Made by a program: the position numbers and the translations under genes. From CAYQJV01 sp964417925 (GTDB taxonomy: Bacteria; Hydrothermota; Tepidihabitantia; B3-TA06; CAYQJV01), in assembly GCA_964417925.1 (NCBI GenBank), contig CAYQJV010000002.1, positions 23,937 to 87,936 on the forward strand: a stretch of 64,000 nucleotides of DNA. Reading direction: 5' to 3'. The notes under the pieces were generated by a model, which did not search any database, was not told where the DNA came from, and saw only the letters and a list, made by a program, of their open reading frames with translations. Within the stretch, counting starts at the first letter, position 1. Each line of letters begins with the position of its first letter. Shown here piece after piece: positions 17,283 through 26,717 of this stretch.

Positions 17283-18776
17283 TTACTGTTCCCAGGTATC
17301 TATTTGAGCCTTTTGTAATTTACCTGAGTAATCTATGTAAACGGTTTTTACTTCGGTAAAGATTTCATAAACTGTCCATCCTCCTTCCCTATGGCCGTTC
17401 CCTGTATCTTTTACTCCACCAAAAGGAAGATGACACTCAGCCCCGATTGTTGGACCATTTATGTAGGTTATTCCTGCTTCAATGTCTGTAATAGCTTTCA
17501 TGGCATTTTTTATGTCACTTGTATATATTGAAGATGAAAGCCCATATCTTGAGTTATTCAATATTTCAATTGCATTCTCAAGACTCTTTGCTTTTATTAC
17601 AGCAACTACTGGACCAAAGATTTCTTCTTGAGCAATTCTCATATTAGGATCTACATCAATGAATATAGTAGGTTTGTAGAACCATCCTTTTACGCACTCT
17701 CCCTCTGTATAGGGTTCTCCACCAAGAACAAGCTTGGCTCCTTCCTTTTTGCCTATTTCTACATAGTTATGCACTGTTTCTCTCTGCCTTTCGTTTATTA
17801 GTGGACCCATTTCTACAGATTCATCCAAACCATTTCCTATTTTTATTTTCTTTGCCCTTTCCACAAGCATTTCAATAAACTCGTCGTATATATCTTCATG
17901 CAGAATCAATCTCGAAGTTGCTGTGCATCTCTGCCCCGTAGTGCCAAAAGCACCCCATATTACTCCTTCAAGAGCAAGATTCATATCTGCATCAGGCATT
18001 ACTATTTGAGCGTTTTTTCCTCCAAGTTCCAGAGAAACTCGTTTCAAAGTTTTCCCACATATTTCAGCAATTCTCCTTCCTACTTCTGATGAACCTGTAA
18101 AGGATACTCCTCTTATATGAGGATTTGATAAAATTGCCTCTCCAACCTTTGCACCAGTTCCAGTGACAAGATTTACTACTCCAGGTGGAACTCCTGCTTC
18201 TTCAAGAATTTTAACAAGTTCTACTGCACAAGCAGGTGTATCAGAGGCTGGTTTAAAAACCACTGTGTTTCCTGAAAGGATTGCTGGAAATATCTTCCAA
18301 GAAGGAATTGCTATCGGAAAGTTCCATGGGGTTATCAATCCCCATACCCCCACAGGTAATCTAAATACCAAACACATCTTATCGGGAAGCTCGGATGGAA
18401 CTGTTTCTCCATGGAGTCTCCTTGATTCTCCAAAGGCATAAAATGCAGTGTCAATTCCTTCTTGGACATCACCTCTTGTTTCCTTCAGAATCTTTCCCAT
18501 CTCTCTTGTCATTAATTTTGCTATTTTTTCCTTCCTTTCCATCAATAGTTCGGCAGCTTTTCTTACTATTTCCCCTCTTTTAGGAACAGGAACTTTTTTC
18601 CATGATTCGTAGGCTTTTTTTGCAGCTTCAACTGCTTCTTCAACATCCTCTGGACCTGAACGTTGAAATATTCCTATTACTTCATCCCAGTTTGCAGGAT
18701 TTCTATTCTCAAAGGTTTCACCTGTTTTTGATTCAACCCATTTACCATTTATATAATTTTTATATATCTCTGCCAT
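17283..18776 (-). CDS. NAD(P)-dependent aldehyde dehydrogenase
   Basis: A 497-residue member of the ALDH superfamily that oxidises an aldehyde to its acid. It shows the fold-defining NFPIAIPSWK near residue 152, SFTGSSEVG near 228, the general base in SLELGGKN near 250 and the catalytic Cys in GQRCTATSR near 285. The EEIFGPV block lies near 385 and PFGGVKDTGNG near 453. Coupling to an aminotransferase-like gene recalls lysine or aminoadipate semialdehyde oxidation, but the substrate cannot be fixed by sequence. GGAGG precedes the ATG. Confidence 0.88.
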   Translation of the reverse strand: MAEIYKNYINGKWVESKTGETFENRNPANWDEVIGIFQRSGPEDVEEAVEAAKKAYESWKKVPVPKRGEIVRKAAELLMERKEKIAKLMTREMGKILKETRGDVQEGIDTAFYAFGESRRLHGETVPSELPDKMCLVFRLPVGVWGLITPWNFPIAIPSWKIFPAILSGNTVVFKPASDTPACAVELVKILEEAGVPPGVVNLVTGTGAKVGEAILSNPHIRGVSFTGSSEVGRRIAEICGKTLKRVSLELGGKNAQIVMPDADMNLALEGVIWGAFGTTGQRCTATSRLILHEDIYDEFIEMLVERAKKIKIGNGLDESVEMGPLINERQRETVHNYVEIGKKEGAKLVLGGEPYTEGECVKGWFYKPTIFIDVDPNMRIAQEEIFGPVVAVIKAKSLENAIEILNNSRYGLSSSIYTSDIKNAMKAITDIEAGITYINGPTIGAECHLPFGGVKDTGNGHREGGWTVYEIFTEVKTVYIDYSGKLQKAQIDTWEQ

Positions 18777-18806
18777 TTATCCTCCTTTTGTTTATTTTTT
18801 ATTTAA

Positions 18807-18834
18807 ATTATATCTGTATATCAAAGAATAGCAA
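18807..18834 (-). promoter_or_regulatory. Possible promoter for the aldehyde dehydrogenase gene
   Basis: On the minus strand: TTGCTA (18834-18829), a 16-base spacer, TATAAT (18812-18807). The -35 is weak; read-through from the peptidase gene is an alternative. Confidence 0.45.
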
Positions 18835-18838
18835 ATAA

Positions 18839-21367
18839 TCAGCGTATTATTATGACCTTTTGGTGTTTTATTTTTCCTTTCTCTTTTGCAAAAATAAAGT
18901 AAACTCCAGGAGAGAGTGTTTTTATCCTTTCATTAGTATATTTTGCCACCAATCTTCCTGTAACATCATAAATTTTCATTTCTGTGTTTTTTGTGTTTTT
19001 AACTCTTGTTAGTCTTTCTTTTATTCCAAGATTCCGATATCCAAAAAACATTAAAATTCTTTTCATTATCTCTTTTCTTTGGATAAATCTTTTTGGATTA
19101 CCTCCTATGCCTTCAAATGGAAAAGCAAAATACACGAGTTTATAAGTACCATCGTAGGTGAGCCCTGCAACACCTCCTGTTTTGTAGTAAAAACACGCCG
19201 AAGCATCAATTGGTTTTATTACATCCTTTGAAGAGGAATACTTTGGCGATATCGCTATTGTATCATTTTTACTTTTTCCCACAGGATCTCCATCCCGTCC
19301 TATAAGGAATATCTCTTTTAAACTATCCTTTATACATTGTGCATGAAGATATACCCTGTAAAAATCAGTATTCCCTATATCCTCTCCTATATTTTCCCCT
19401 GTAATGAAAAGTTTCCCTCCATTATCAAGAAAACTTTTAAGCAACTCAATTTCTTTAAAAGAAAGGGTTGAATGATTTTGTCCTGTTATCCATATGATAC
19501 AGGAATCTCTGTTATTCATTTTTTCTATAATGGAAATAGCTTTTTCAGAGTTATGTATTTCATAGGGAACATTGAGTTCATCAAGCACTTTTGTATAAAA
19601 ACTTTCTATTTCTTCATTATCTATATCTTTAACGATCATTAATCCAGGCCACCCTGAAATTATCTTTATAGTGTCTTTCTGCGTAAATCCTGTGGAGCTT
19701 TCTTTAAGTAAGAATATAAGTTTTGAGGTATTAAAACCTTGTTTTATACATTCTATTTTAAAACTTACGGTTAATTCTTCTTCCTCACCAAAAGTATTTA
19801 TATCTTTTTCTCCTTCCTCTACTTTAATAGCATTATCGCTAAAAAGATATACCTTAACATTTTCTCCTTTTCCCCAACGATTTTTTATTTTTATAAAAAC
19901 ATTTCCTACTTCTCTGTATTCAATTCTTTGATTACCATCAGCATCTTGGATAGAATATTCAACAATTTCAAAATAAGGAAAAGTCCTTCCCACATCTATA
20001 TCACATCTTATAATGCTGTCTTCATTGTTGATATTAAATATTCCTATCTTTGTATCTTTTTCATAATAATCCCTTGTGGTTGGATAAGGGGTATATCCGT
20101 ATATATAGTTTCTTTTTCTTTCTCCTGGAAACGGATCATACTCATCGCCTGAGTTGATGTTTCTTTCCAGCTCAAATTCACCATCAGCCTGTTCAATAGC
20201 TACGAGGTAATGCATTGTTCCAGGAGAATTTTCTTCAGGAATGTACTGATTATTATTGTTAGGCATTTCCTCATCTATATGGTATACCAGCAATCCTTCT
20301 CCTGGTAAATAAGAGTCAAATCCTTCTTTTTTTCTATATTCTACTAAAAAATACTCTGGATTTTCCTCTCCATTCGTCCATAATTTGTATACCACAGGAT
20401 TCTCTTCTACAGGAGGTATTTTAACATCTATGGCATTTTCTTTTATTACCACCGGTTCAATCCATCCAAGCTTATATTTGCACCATGCATCAAAATGAGC
20501 AGGAGATGATCCAAGTTTTCCATTCCATGAGCCTGCTGCCATTAAACTCCATTTACCTACTCCCTGAGAATCATATCCGTAGTCGTATAAATCAGGAAGT
20601 CCTAAGATATGCCCAAATTCATGACAAAATACCCCGATGTCAATTAATTTTCCACTGCAGTGTTCCTCAGGCTGTATGGAATATGGACCTATTCTTATAT
20701 ACCCTCCATTTGCAGATGGGTCGTTGGTAGTATGGTTTACCCATGACATGTGAGACCATATCTTACCACAACCTCCTTCCTCATATCCTGGACCTGCGTG
20801 TACAATATATACTGCATCCACGATTCCATCATCATCTCCTGAATTTGGAATTCCGTCAGGACCATCATTATCAAACTCCCCAAAATCCACTTCATTATCT
20901 ATTTTTGATATTGCATCTATGACGAGCTCTGCAGAATGCAAAAATCCATAGTATTCTGAATAGTATTCATAACTTTTATCCATTCTTAACCATTTTCTTC
21001 CTGATTCAGGGGGTGGATAAACTTTTCCTGAAAATTTAAATATCCTGTAGGAATTTTCATTGTAAAAATCCTTCATACTTCCACCAGGATATATGCCTTC
21101 TGAAAATAAAAGTGAATCATAAGATATAGGAGGATGATTTATTGTATCTGCTGGATTGTCATCAAAATCTACAAGAATTGCAATCCCTGATCCTGAGACC
21201 TTTCTTGTTAAGGTGGTTGTGAGTTGTGTTTGGGGTAGAACATCTATTCCATATTTTTCTTTTGCAAAAAGATAATCCTTTACTATTTTTTCTAATCTGC
21301 CTTCCTTTTTTAATTTCTCTACCCATTCAGGCTGAAGAGGCATACATATAATTAATAGGTACAGCAT
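18839..21367 (-). CDS. Secreted M6-type metalloprotease with type-A sorting domain
   Basis: An 842-residue exported peptidase of the immune-inhibitor-A (M6) type. The zinc site FCHEFGHILGLPDLYDY near residue 250 has HExxH with the extended glycine and aspartate. A PEW..KLKKEG block near the N-terminus matches the family propeptide start. A middle region (about 480-580) looks like a beta-sandwich, a later stretch (VKDIDNEEIESFYTKVLD...) resembles a Rossmann/CARDB-style module, and the last about 70 residues are a sorting domain (MKIYDVTGRLVAKY... PGVYFIFA). The start ATG has no ribosome binding site; the -10 box is only five bases upstream. Confidence 0.82.
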   Translation of the reverse strand: MLYLLIICMPLQPEWVEKLKKEGRLEKIVKDYLFAKEKYGIDVLPQTQLTTTLTRKVSGSGIAILVDFDDNPADTINHPPISYDSLLFSEGIYPGGSMKDFYNENSYRIFKFSGKVYPPPESGRKWLRMDKSYEYYSEYYGFLHSAELVIDAISKIDNEVDFGEFDNDGPDGIPNSGDDDGIVDAVYIVHAGPGYEEGGCGKIWSHMSWVNHTTNDPSANGGYIRIGPYSIQPEEHCSGKLIDIGVFCHEFGHILGLPDLYDYGYDSQGVGKWSLMAAGSWNGKLGSSPAHFDAWCKYKLGWIEPVVIKENAIDVKIPPVEENPVVYKLWTNGEENPEYFLVEYRKKEGFDSYLPGEGLLVYHIDEEMPNNNNQYIPEENSPGTMHYLVAIEQADGEFELERNINSGDEYDPFPGERKRNYIYGYTPYPTTRDYYEKDTKIGIFNINNEDSIIRCDIDVGRTFPYFEIVEYSIQDADGNQRIEYREVGNVFIKIKNRWGKGENVKVYLFSDNAIKVEEGEKDINTFGEEEELTVSFKIECIKQGFNTSKLIFLLKESSTGFTQKDTIKIISGWPGLMIVKDIDNEEIESFYTKVLDELNVPYEIHNSEKAISIIEKMNNRDSCIIWITGQNHSTLSFKEIELLKSFLDNGGKLFITGENIGEDIGNTDFYRVYLHAQCIKDSLKEIFLIGRDGDPVGKSKNDTIAISPKYSSSKDVIKPIDASACFYYKTGGVAGLTYDGTYKLVYFAFPFEGIGGNPKRFIQRKEIMKRILMFFGYRNLGIKERLTRVKNTKNTEMKIYDVTGRLVAKYTNERIKTLSPGVYFIFAKEKGKIKHQKVIIIR

Positions 21368-21372
21368 ATATA

Positions 21373-21400
21373 ACTTTACCCAGATTTAATTAATTGTCAA
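21373..21400 (-). promoter_or_regulatory. Leaderless-type promoter of the M6 protease gene
   Basis: On the minus strand: TTGACA (21400-21395), a 16-base spacer, TAAAGT (21378-21373), then five bases to the ATG at 21367. Transcription should begin at or near the start codon. Confidence 0.65.
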
Positions 21401-21531
21401 ATACCTATTTTCACTAATCCCAAAATATGCAGATACTGAATTAGGTATTTTAATCTAAAGAATAGAAAAAAAATACTTCATCTTTAAATAGGGAAACTAT
21501 CTTAGTAAGTATTCAAATAAAGAAAAACATA

Positions 21532-21885
21532 TGGAGGCGGCGGGATTCGAACCCGCGTCCGGAGTGGTCCGGCATCGAGGACTACATGGTTAGTCGCTGT
21601 TTTTATTTAACCCAGAAGGCGCCCAGCGACAGGCTCCTTCTGAGCGAGCCTCCTTAAGGATCCACCCTGGGATGGAGGCAGTCCCAGAGTTTCACCCAGG
21701 TGAATATTCCCCGGATTACTTCCCCCTGGGCAAGGAAGCAACCGAGGTGCTGCCTTTCTAATTAGGCAGCAAGAGCGTAGTTGTAGTCGGCAGTTGTTTT
21801 TTCTACCGTGGGATTTACGAGGTCACGGTAGACCCTCGCCATGCCCTCTTAGCCTTCTACACTCCGTCGAATCCACATCGCCCCC
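21532..21885 (-). ncRNA. ssrA: tmRNA
   Basis: A one-piece tmRNA of about 354 nt. The 5' end GGGGGCG (21885-21879) pairs with the 3' CGCCTCC before discriminator A (complement of T21532), and the T arm GGGTTCGAATCCC lies at the 3' end. The tag reading frame on the minus strand runs from 21803 to 21762 and encodes EKTTADYNYALAA followed by TAA, taking GAA as the resume codon. The ALAA end is the usual protease signal. Stem segments consistent with pseudoknots surround the tag. CCA is not encoded. Confidence 0.95.
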
Positions 21886-21890
21886 TTTTT

Positions 21891-21918
21891 ATTATAGTTA
21901 GTTTTTAGAAAAGGTCAA
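21891..21918 (-). promoter_or_regulatory. tmRNA promoter
   Basis: On the minus strand: TTGACC (21918-21913), a 16-base spacer, TATAAT (21896-21891); the RNA 5' end lies six bases further on. Confidence 0.85.
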
Positions 21919-21998
21919 GTTTATTATTTTTTGCAGTCTTCTAATTTTAGGTTATGCCCTAATATTGGGTGGATAAGGTATGTATTAAACAGGGTAAT

Positions 21999-22026
21999 TT
22001 GACTTTACATGATGAATTGCTATAAT
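21999..22026 (+). promoter_or_regulatory. Leaderless-type promoter of the rfbA-like/polA unit
   Basis: TTGACT at 21999-22004, a 16-base spacer, TATAAT at 22021-22026, then five bases to the ATG. There is no room for a ribosome binding site. Confidence 0.8.
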
Positions 22027-22031
22027 ATTGC

Positions 22032-22784
22032 ATGAAACTTTCAAAAGGTGTTGTTCTATGTGGTGGATTGGGCACAAGACTCTATCCTCTGACAAAAGTT
22101 ACAAATAAACACTTGCTTCCTATCTATGATAAGCCAATGGTGTTCTATCCTTTGATAAAACTTGTTGAAGCAGGAATAAAGGATATTTTACTTGTTACCG
22201 GTGGAAATCATGCTGGAGAATTTTTGAGACTTTTAGGTTCAGGAAAAGAACTTGGTATAAAAAGATTGAGATATACTTACCAGGAAGGAGAGAAGGGAAT
22301 TGCAGATGCTTTATCCTTAGCTGAGGATTTTGCAGAGGGAGAGCCTTTAGTTGTTATTCTTGGAGATAATATTTTTCAAAGTTCACTTACACCTTATGTG
22401 GAAAAGTATAGAAATCAGAAGAAAGGAGCAATGATTCTTTTAAAAGAAGTGCCTGATGCTTATAGATTTGGAGTAGCTGAGATAAGAAATGGAAAAGTGG
22501 TAAGAATAATTGAGAAGCCTAAAAATCCTCCATCAAATCTTGCAGTCACTGGAATATATTTCTATGACAATAAAGTTTTTTCCTTTATAAAAAAACTCAC
22601 GCCTTCTGAAAGAGGAGAGTTGGAAATAACCGATGTTAACAATATGTATATAGAGCTTGGGGAATTGGAATACGATATCTTAAAAGGATGGTGGACAGAT
22701 GCAGGAACCTTTGAATCTTATTATAGGGCCATAACCCTTGTTAGAGAGGAAAGGTTGAGGAATGGAAAGGTTGTTACTAATTGA
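22032..22784 (+). CDS. Glucose-1-phosphate thymidylyltransferase-like sugar nucleotidyltransferase
   Basis: Predicted to activate a sugar-1-phosphate (probably glucose-1-phosphate with dTTP) for dTDP-sugar synthesis. The signature CGGLGTRLYPLTKVTNKHLLPI is at the N-terminus, with VILGDNIF near residue 109, IIEKPKNPPSN near 158, VTGIYFYD near 171, ELEITDVNNMYI near 198 and WWTDAGTFES near 222. At 250 residues it is about 40 shorter than classical RfbA because the C-terminal helical allosteric segment is missing. It overlaps polA by 23 bases and starts from an apparently leaderless message. Confidence 0.85.
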   Translation: MKLSKGVVLCGGLGTRLYPLTKVTNKHLLPIYDKPMVFYPLIKLVEAGIKDILLVTGGNHAGEFLRLLGSGKELGIKRLRYTYQEGEKGIADALSLAEDFAEGEPLVVILGDNIFQSSLTPYVEKYRNQKKGAMILLKEVPDAYRFGVAEIRNGKVVRIIEKPKNPPSNLAVTGIYFYDNKVFSFIKKLTPSERGELEITDVNNMYIELGELEYDILKGWWTDAGTFESYYRAITLVREERLRNGKVVTN

Positions 22785-25209
22785 TGGTCATTCTCTTATT
22801 TACAGGTCTTACTATGCTTTTATAAGAAATCCTTTAAGAGATCTCAAAGGTAGAAATACATCTGCAATATTTGGATTTGTAAATACTTTAAGAAAAATAG
22901 AAAACGAGTTTAAACCAAGATACATGGGAGTTGTTTTTGATACAGGTAAACCTACATTTAGACATAAGGAGTATATTGCATATAAGATTCAAAGACCACA
23001 AACCCCAGATGACCTCAAATGGCAGGTACCGGTGATAAAAGATATCGCAGAAGCATGGGGAATAAGAACCGTAGAGGTAGAAGGATACGAAGCAGATGAT
23101 GTGCTCGCCACCATCGCCAAAAAACTTGCATCTTCTGATTTTCAAGTGATAGTGGTTTCGGGAGATAAGGATTTAATGCAAATTATAGATGATAATATTT
23201 TCGTTTACGATTCGTATCGGGATGTTATGTATACAAAGGATAAAGTAAAGGAAAAATTTGGAGTACCCCCTGAGAAGGTGGCAGATATTCTTGCACTTGA
23301 AGGAGATACAATAGATAATGTACCGGGAGTTCCTGGAGTAGGAGAAAAAAGGGCAAGGGAGATTATTGAAAAATACGGAAGTGTAGAGAATGCGTGTAAA
23401 AAAGATGAGTTGTGTAAAAGGTATAAAGATGTTGCATTACTTTCAAAAGAACTTGTTAAATTAAAAACTGAAGTTCCAGTCGAGGTGAAAAAAGAAGATT
23501 TTTTAATTAGGAAAAAGAATACAGAACGTCTTGTAGCAATTTACAAAGATTTGAATTTTTCCTCTTTATTGAAAGATCTTATTAAAGAGAGGAGAATAAA
23601 GGTCAGCATAATTAAAGATATAAGCTCTGTTATTACAAATGATTTTTCTTTGTTATTTTTGGATAAAGGTGTTTTTGTTTCGGATGGGGAAAATACAGGT
23701 TTTATAGAGAAAAACAGTCCGATCTTCAGAGAAGTTATGGAGATAGATAAGATAAAGTATGTTTTTAACTATAAGGAGATTCTCTCAAAAAATGAAGAGG
23801 CTAAAAATATAAAAGGTAAAATATTTGATATTAAAATAGCTGAGTGGGTTCTTGAACCTGATAAAAAAATATATGAACTTGATGATATGATGATTTATTA
23901 TACTGGGTCAATTTCTAAAGAACCGGAAACGAGATGTGCAGGTATATACAGAATAGGAAAGATACAACAAGAAAAGATAGATGAACTTTCTCTATCTCAC
24001 ATATTCTACGATATAGAAATACCTCTTTCTCCTGTACTTCTTGAAATAGAAAGAAGGGGAGTTAAAATAGATATCAGCCATTTTAGAAAATTATCAGTAA
24101 AATTTTCTGGATTTCTTATAGAACTTGAAAAAAAGATACATGAGCTTGCAGGAATAAGATTTAATGTCAATTCTCCCAAGCAATTGGCAGATGTGTTGTT
24201 CAATAGGTTAAAAATTCCTCCTAAGAAGAGGACAAAAACAGGCTACTCCACAGATATTGAGGTACTGGAAGAACTTGCAGAGGAATATGAAATTGCAAAA
24301 AAGATACTTGAATACAGACAATTTGCAAAGATAAAGAGTACCTATCTTGATCCTCTTGTAGAATATGCAGATAGTAATTCAAGGATACATACCACTTTTG
24401 ACCAAACAGGAACAGCTACTGGCAGACTTTCAACAAAAAATCCAAATTTGCAAAACATTCCCATAAAAGGTGAATGGGGAAGGGATGTTAGAAGAGGTTT
24501 TATTGCAGAAGAAGGATTTATGCTTATATCAGCGGATTATTCTCAGATAGAACTAAGAATTCTTGCTCACATTACAGATGATGATGCATTGAAAGAGATA
24601 TTCTTTTTGGGAAGAGATATACATACTGAAACTGCTGCGAAAATTCTTGGTAAGAAACATGAAGATGTAACCAGGGAAGATAGAAGAGTTGCAAAAATGG
24701 TTAATTATGGAATTATCTATGGACTCAGTGAACACGGACTTGCCACAGGCCTTAAAATTTCTCATCATGAGGCAAGGGAGTTTATAGAGAGATACCTTTC
24801 CTTTTTCCCGAAAGTAAAAGAATGGAGGGAAAAAGTGGTTGAGGAGGCCAAAGAGAGGGGATTTACCCAAACAATATTTGGTAGAATAAGAAAGATTCCT
24901 GGACTTTATTCAAGAAACAGAAGTATACAAGAAGCAGCAAAAAGAGCAGCAATAAATATGCCAGTTCAAGGCTCTGCTGCAGATATCATTAAAAAAGCCA
25001 TGATTGAGATAGAAAGGATATTGAAAGAAAGAAAGTTTAAAGGGGGGCTTGTTTTGCAGATTCATGACGAACTTCTACTTGAAATAGAAGAAGAGAGAGT
25101 TGAAGAAGCAAAGCAGATAGTAAAGGATACAATGGAGAATGTGGTTAAATTGAGAGTTCCTCTTGAAGTAGATATTGCCTGTGGAAGAAATTGGATGGAG
25201 GCACACTGA
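22762..25209 (+). CDS. polA: DNA polymerase I
   Basis: Fills gaps and removes RNA primers during replication and repair. Residues 1-285 are the 5'-nuclease domain (EGYEADDVLATIAKK near 110; GDTIDNVPGVPGVGEKRA near 185). Residues about 285-410 occupy the place of the 3'-5' exonuclease domain but lack a recognisable DxE motif, so proofreading is probably absent, as in Taq polymerase. The polymerase domain shows motif A SADYSQIELRIL, motif B RRVAKMVNYGIIYG and motif C IHDELLLE. Length 815 is slightly short for PolA. The start lies inside the rfbA-like gene. Confidence 0.95.
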   Translation: MERLLLIDGHSLIYRSYYAFIRNPLRDLKGRNTSAIFGFVNTLRKIENEFKPRYMGVVFDTGKPTFRHKEYIAYKIQRPQTPDDLKWQVPVIKDIAEAWGIRTVEVEGYEADDVLATIAKKLASSDFQVIVVSGDKDLMQIIDDNIFVYDSYRDVMYTKDKVKEKFGVPPEKVADILALEGDTIDNVPGVPGVGEKRAREIIEKYGSVENACKKDELCKRYKDVALLSKELVKLKTEVPVEVKKEDFLIRKKNTERLVAIYKDLNFSSLLKDLIKERRIKVSIIKDISSVITNDFSLLFLDKGVFVSDGENTGFIEKNSPIFREVMEIDKIKYVFNYKEILSKNEEAKNIKGKIFDIKIAEWVLEPDKKIYELDDMMIYYTGSISKEPETRCAGIYRIGKIQQEKIDELSLSHIFYDIEIPLSPVLLEIERRGVKIDISHFRKLSVKFSGFLIELEKKIHELAGIRFNVNSPKQLADVLFNRLKIPPKKRTKTGYSTDIEVLEELAEEYEIAKKILEYRQFAKIKSTYLDPLVEYADSNSRIHTTFDQTGTATGRLSTKNPNLQNIPIKGEWGRDVRRGFIAEEGFMLISADYSQIELRILAHITDDDALKEIFFLGRDIHTETAAKILGKKHEDVTREDRRVAKMVNYGIIYGLSEHGLATGLKISHHEAREFIERYLSFFPKVKEWREKVVEEAKERGFTQTIFGRIRKIPGLYSRNRSIQEAAKRAAINMPVQGSAADIIKKAMIEIERILKERKFKGGLVLQIHDELLLEIEEERVEEAKQIVKDTMENVVKLRVPLEVDIACGRNWMEAH

Positions 25210-25231
25210 AGGTATGAAAAAGGAGGGTGAA

Positions 25232-26005
25232 ATGGATGAAAAAAGATATCCAAGATTAACTGTAGATGCAATAATAGAGTATAAAGGTGGAATTGTATTA
25301 GTAAGAAGGAAAAACCCTCCCCATGGATGGGCGTTGCCAGGAGGATTTGTAGAGTACGGAGAGACGGTAGAACAAGCCGTGTTAAGGGAAGCAGAGGAAG
25401 AAACAGGATTAAAAATTAAGGAGATAAAACAGTTCAGAGTATATTCTGATCCGAATAGGGATCCCAGGGGGCATACGGTGACAGTGGTGTTCGTTGGAAG
25501 TGGAGAGGGGGAGCTTAAAGCCAGTACCGATGCAGAAGATGTAAAAGTTTTTAAGAGAAATGAATTACCTCCTGATATTGTTTTTGACCACAGAAAGATT
25601 CTTGAAGATTATTTTGGAGAAGAGTATACTGAAGAACATGCAAAAAAAGGATTGGATGAGCCGTTACCTCTGATTAAGTGTTTTCCAAACCAGTTTAGAG
25701 AAATAGATTATAAAATTACCATAGAGATACCTGAATATACTTCAGTATGTCCTAAAACAGGGTTTCCTGATTATGGTAAGATAACAATAGAGTATATTCC
25801 TGGTGAGTACTGTGTAGAACTCAAATCTATGAAGTTTTACATCTTGGGATACAGGAATCTTGGAATTTTTTACGAGAATGCAGTGAATAGGATTCTTGAA
25901 GATTTTGTGAAAGCAGTAAAACCTAAATGGGTGAAGATTAAAGGAGAGTTCAATCCAAGGGGAGGGATGTATACAAAGGTTGAACGTGAATACAGAAAAA
26001 AGTAA
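25232..26005 (+). CDS. queF: Nudix hydrolase fused to preQ0 reductase QueF
   Basis: A 257-residue two-domain protein. Residues 1-145 are a Nudix domain with a complete Nudix box from G38 (GFVEYGE, then LREAEEETGL). Residues 150-257 are a bacterial QueF module with PEYTSVCPKTGFPDYG carrying catalytic Cys173 and Asp180, ELKSMK at 196-201 and FNPRGGMYT near 240. QueF reduces preQ0 to preQ1 with NADPH. The Nudix half may act on a linked nucleotide, but no substrate can be named. I chose ATG 25232 because AGGAGGG sits six bases before it and earlier in-frame starts lie in polA. It is followed by a queuosine-precursor transporter gene. Confidence 0.9.
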   Translation: MDEKRYPRLTVDAIIEYKGGIVLVRRKNPPHGWALPGGFVEYGETVEQAVLREAEEETGLKIKEIKQFRVYSDPNRDPRGHTVTVVFVGSGEGELKASTDAEDVKVFKRNELPPDIVFDHRKILEDYFGEEYTEEHAKKGLDEPLPLIKCFPNQFREIDYKITIEIPEYTSVCPKTGFPDYGKITIEYIPGEYCVELKSMKFYILGYRNLGIFYENAVNRILEDFVKAVKPKWVKIKGEFNPRGGMYTKVEREYRKK

Positions 26006-26678
26006 ACCGCTTACTCCACTGTTTTTTCTTTTTACATCTATCTTTATTTCTTGTCTTGTTGTTTCTAACATAATTGCTGTTAAACTGGTAAAGATATTTA
26101 CTCTTGTGCTTCCCGCAGCAATAATTGTGTTTCCGATTACCTATATTTTTGGTGATGTTCTTACAGAAGTATATGGATATCGCAGAGCAAGGCTTGTAAT
26201 ATGGCTTGGATTTTTTTCTAATCTTTTGGTCGTAATTTTTATAAAACTTGGAGAGTGGCTTCCTTCTGCTCCTTTTTGGAAATTCCAAGACTCTTATACG
26301 AGAATTCTTGGATACACACCGAGGCTACTGGTTGCTTCCTTTTCTGCATATCTTATAGGAGAATTTTTGAATTCCTTTGTTCTTTCAAAAATAAAAATTT
26401 TAACAAAAGGGAGATTCTTATGGATAAGAACCATAGGCTCCACTGTTGTGGGACAACTTGCAGATTCAACAGTGTTTATTACCATTGCGTTTGTGGGAGA
26501 AGTACAGTTACCAGTTCTTTTTAGAATAATCGTAACTCAGTGGATGTTCAAAGTGGTATATGAAGCTATTGCGACTCCCTTTACCTACACAGTGGTTGGT
26601 TTTCTGAAGAAAAAAGAAAAAATGGATGTATACGATTACAATACAAATTTCAATCCTCTAAGGATTTTTGAAATATGA
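25980..26678 (+). CDS. yhhQ: Queuosine precursor transporter, YhhQ/VUT family
   Basis: An integral membrane protein of about 232 residues with six or so hydrophobic segments. Family motifs are SNIIAVKLV near residue 30, FPITYIFGDVLTEVYGYRRAR near 52, and GQLADSTVFITIAF near 162. Characterised YhhQ proteins import preQ0/preQ1. Its overlap with the queF fusion fits a salvage route preQ0 import, reduction to preQ1, then Tgt and QueA (both encoded at 2766-4861). The start is TTG 25980 or GTG 25986; neither has a clear ribosome binding site, so coupling is likely. Confidence 0.88.
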   Translation: MNVNTEKSKPLTPLFFLFTSIFISCLVVSNIIAVKLVKIFTLVLPAAIIVFPITYIFGDVLTEVYGYRRARLVIWLGFFSNLLVVIFIKLGEWLPSAPFWKFQDSYTRILGYTPRLLVASFSAYLIGEFLNSFVLSKIKILTKGRFLWIRTIGSTVVGQLADSTVFITIAFVGEVQLPVLFRIIVTQWMFKVVYEAIATPFTYTVVGFLKKKEKMDVYDYNTNFNPLRIFEI

Positions 26679-26717
26679 GGATTAAACTTTTTAAAAAATG
26701 ATGGGTCTAAATAAAAA

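Noticed and set aside
25150..25232. Possible preQ1 riboswitch before the Nudix-queF gene
   Set aside because: Only 22 bases separate the polA stop from the queF start and they hold a ribosome binding site; no pseudoknot-forming aptamer fits.
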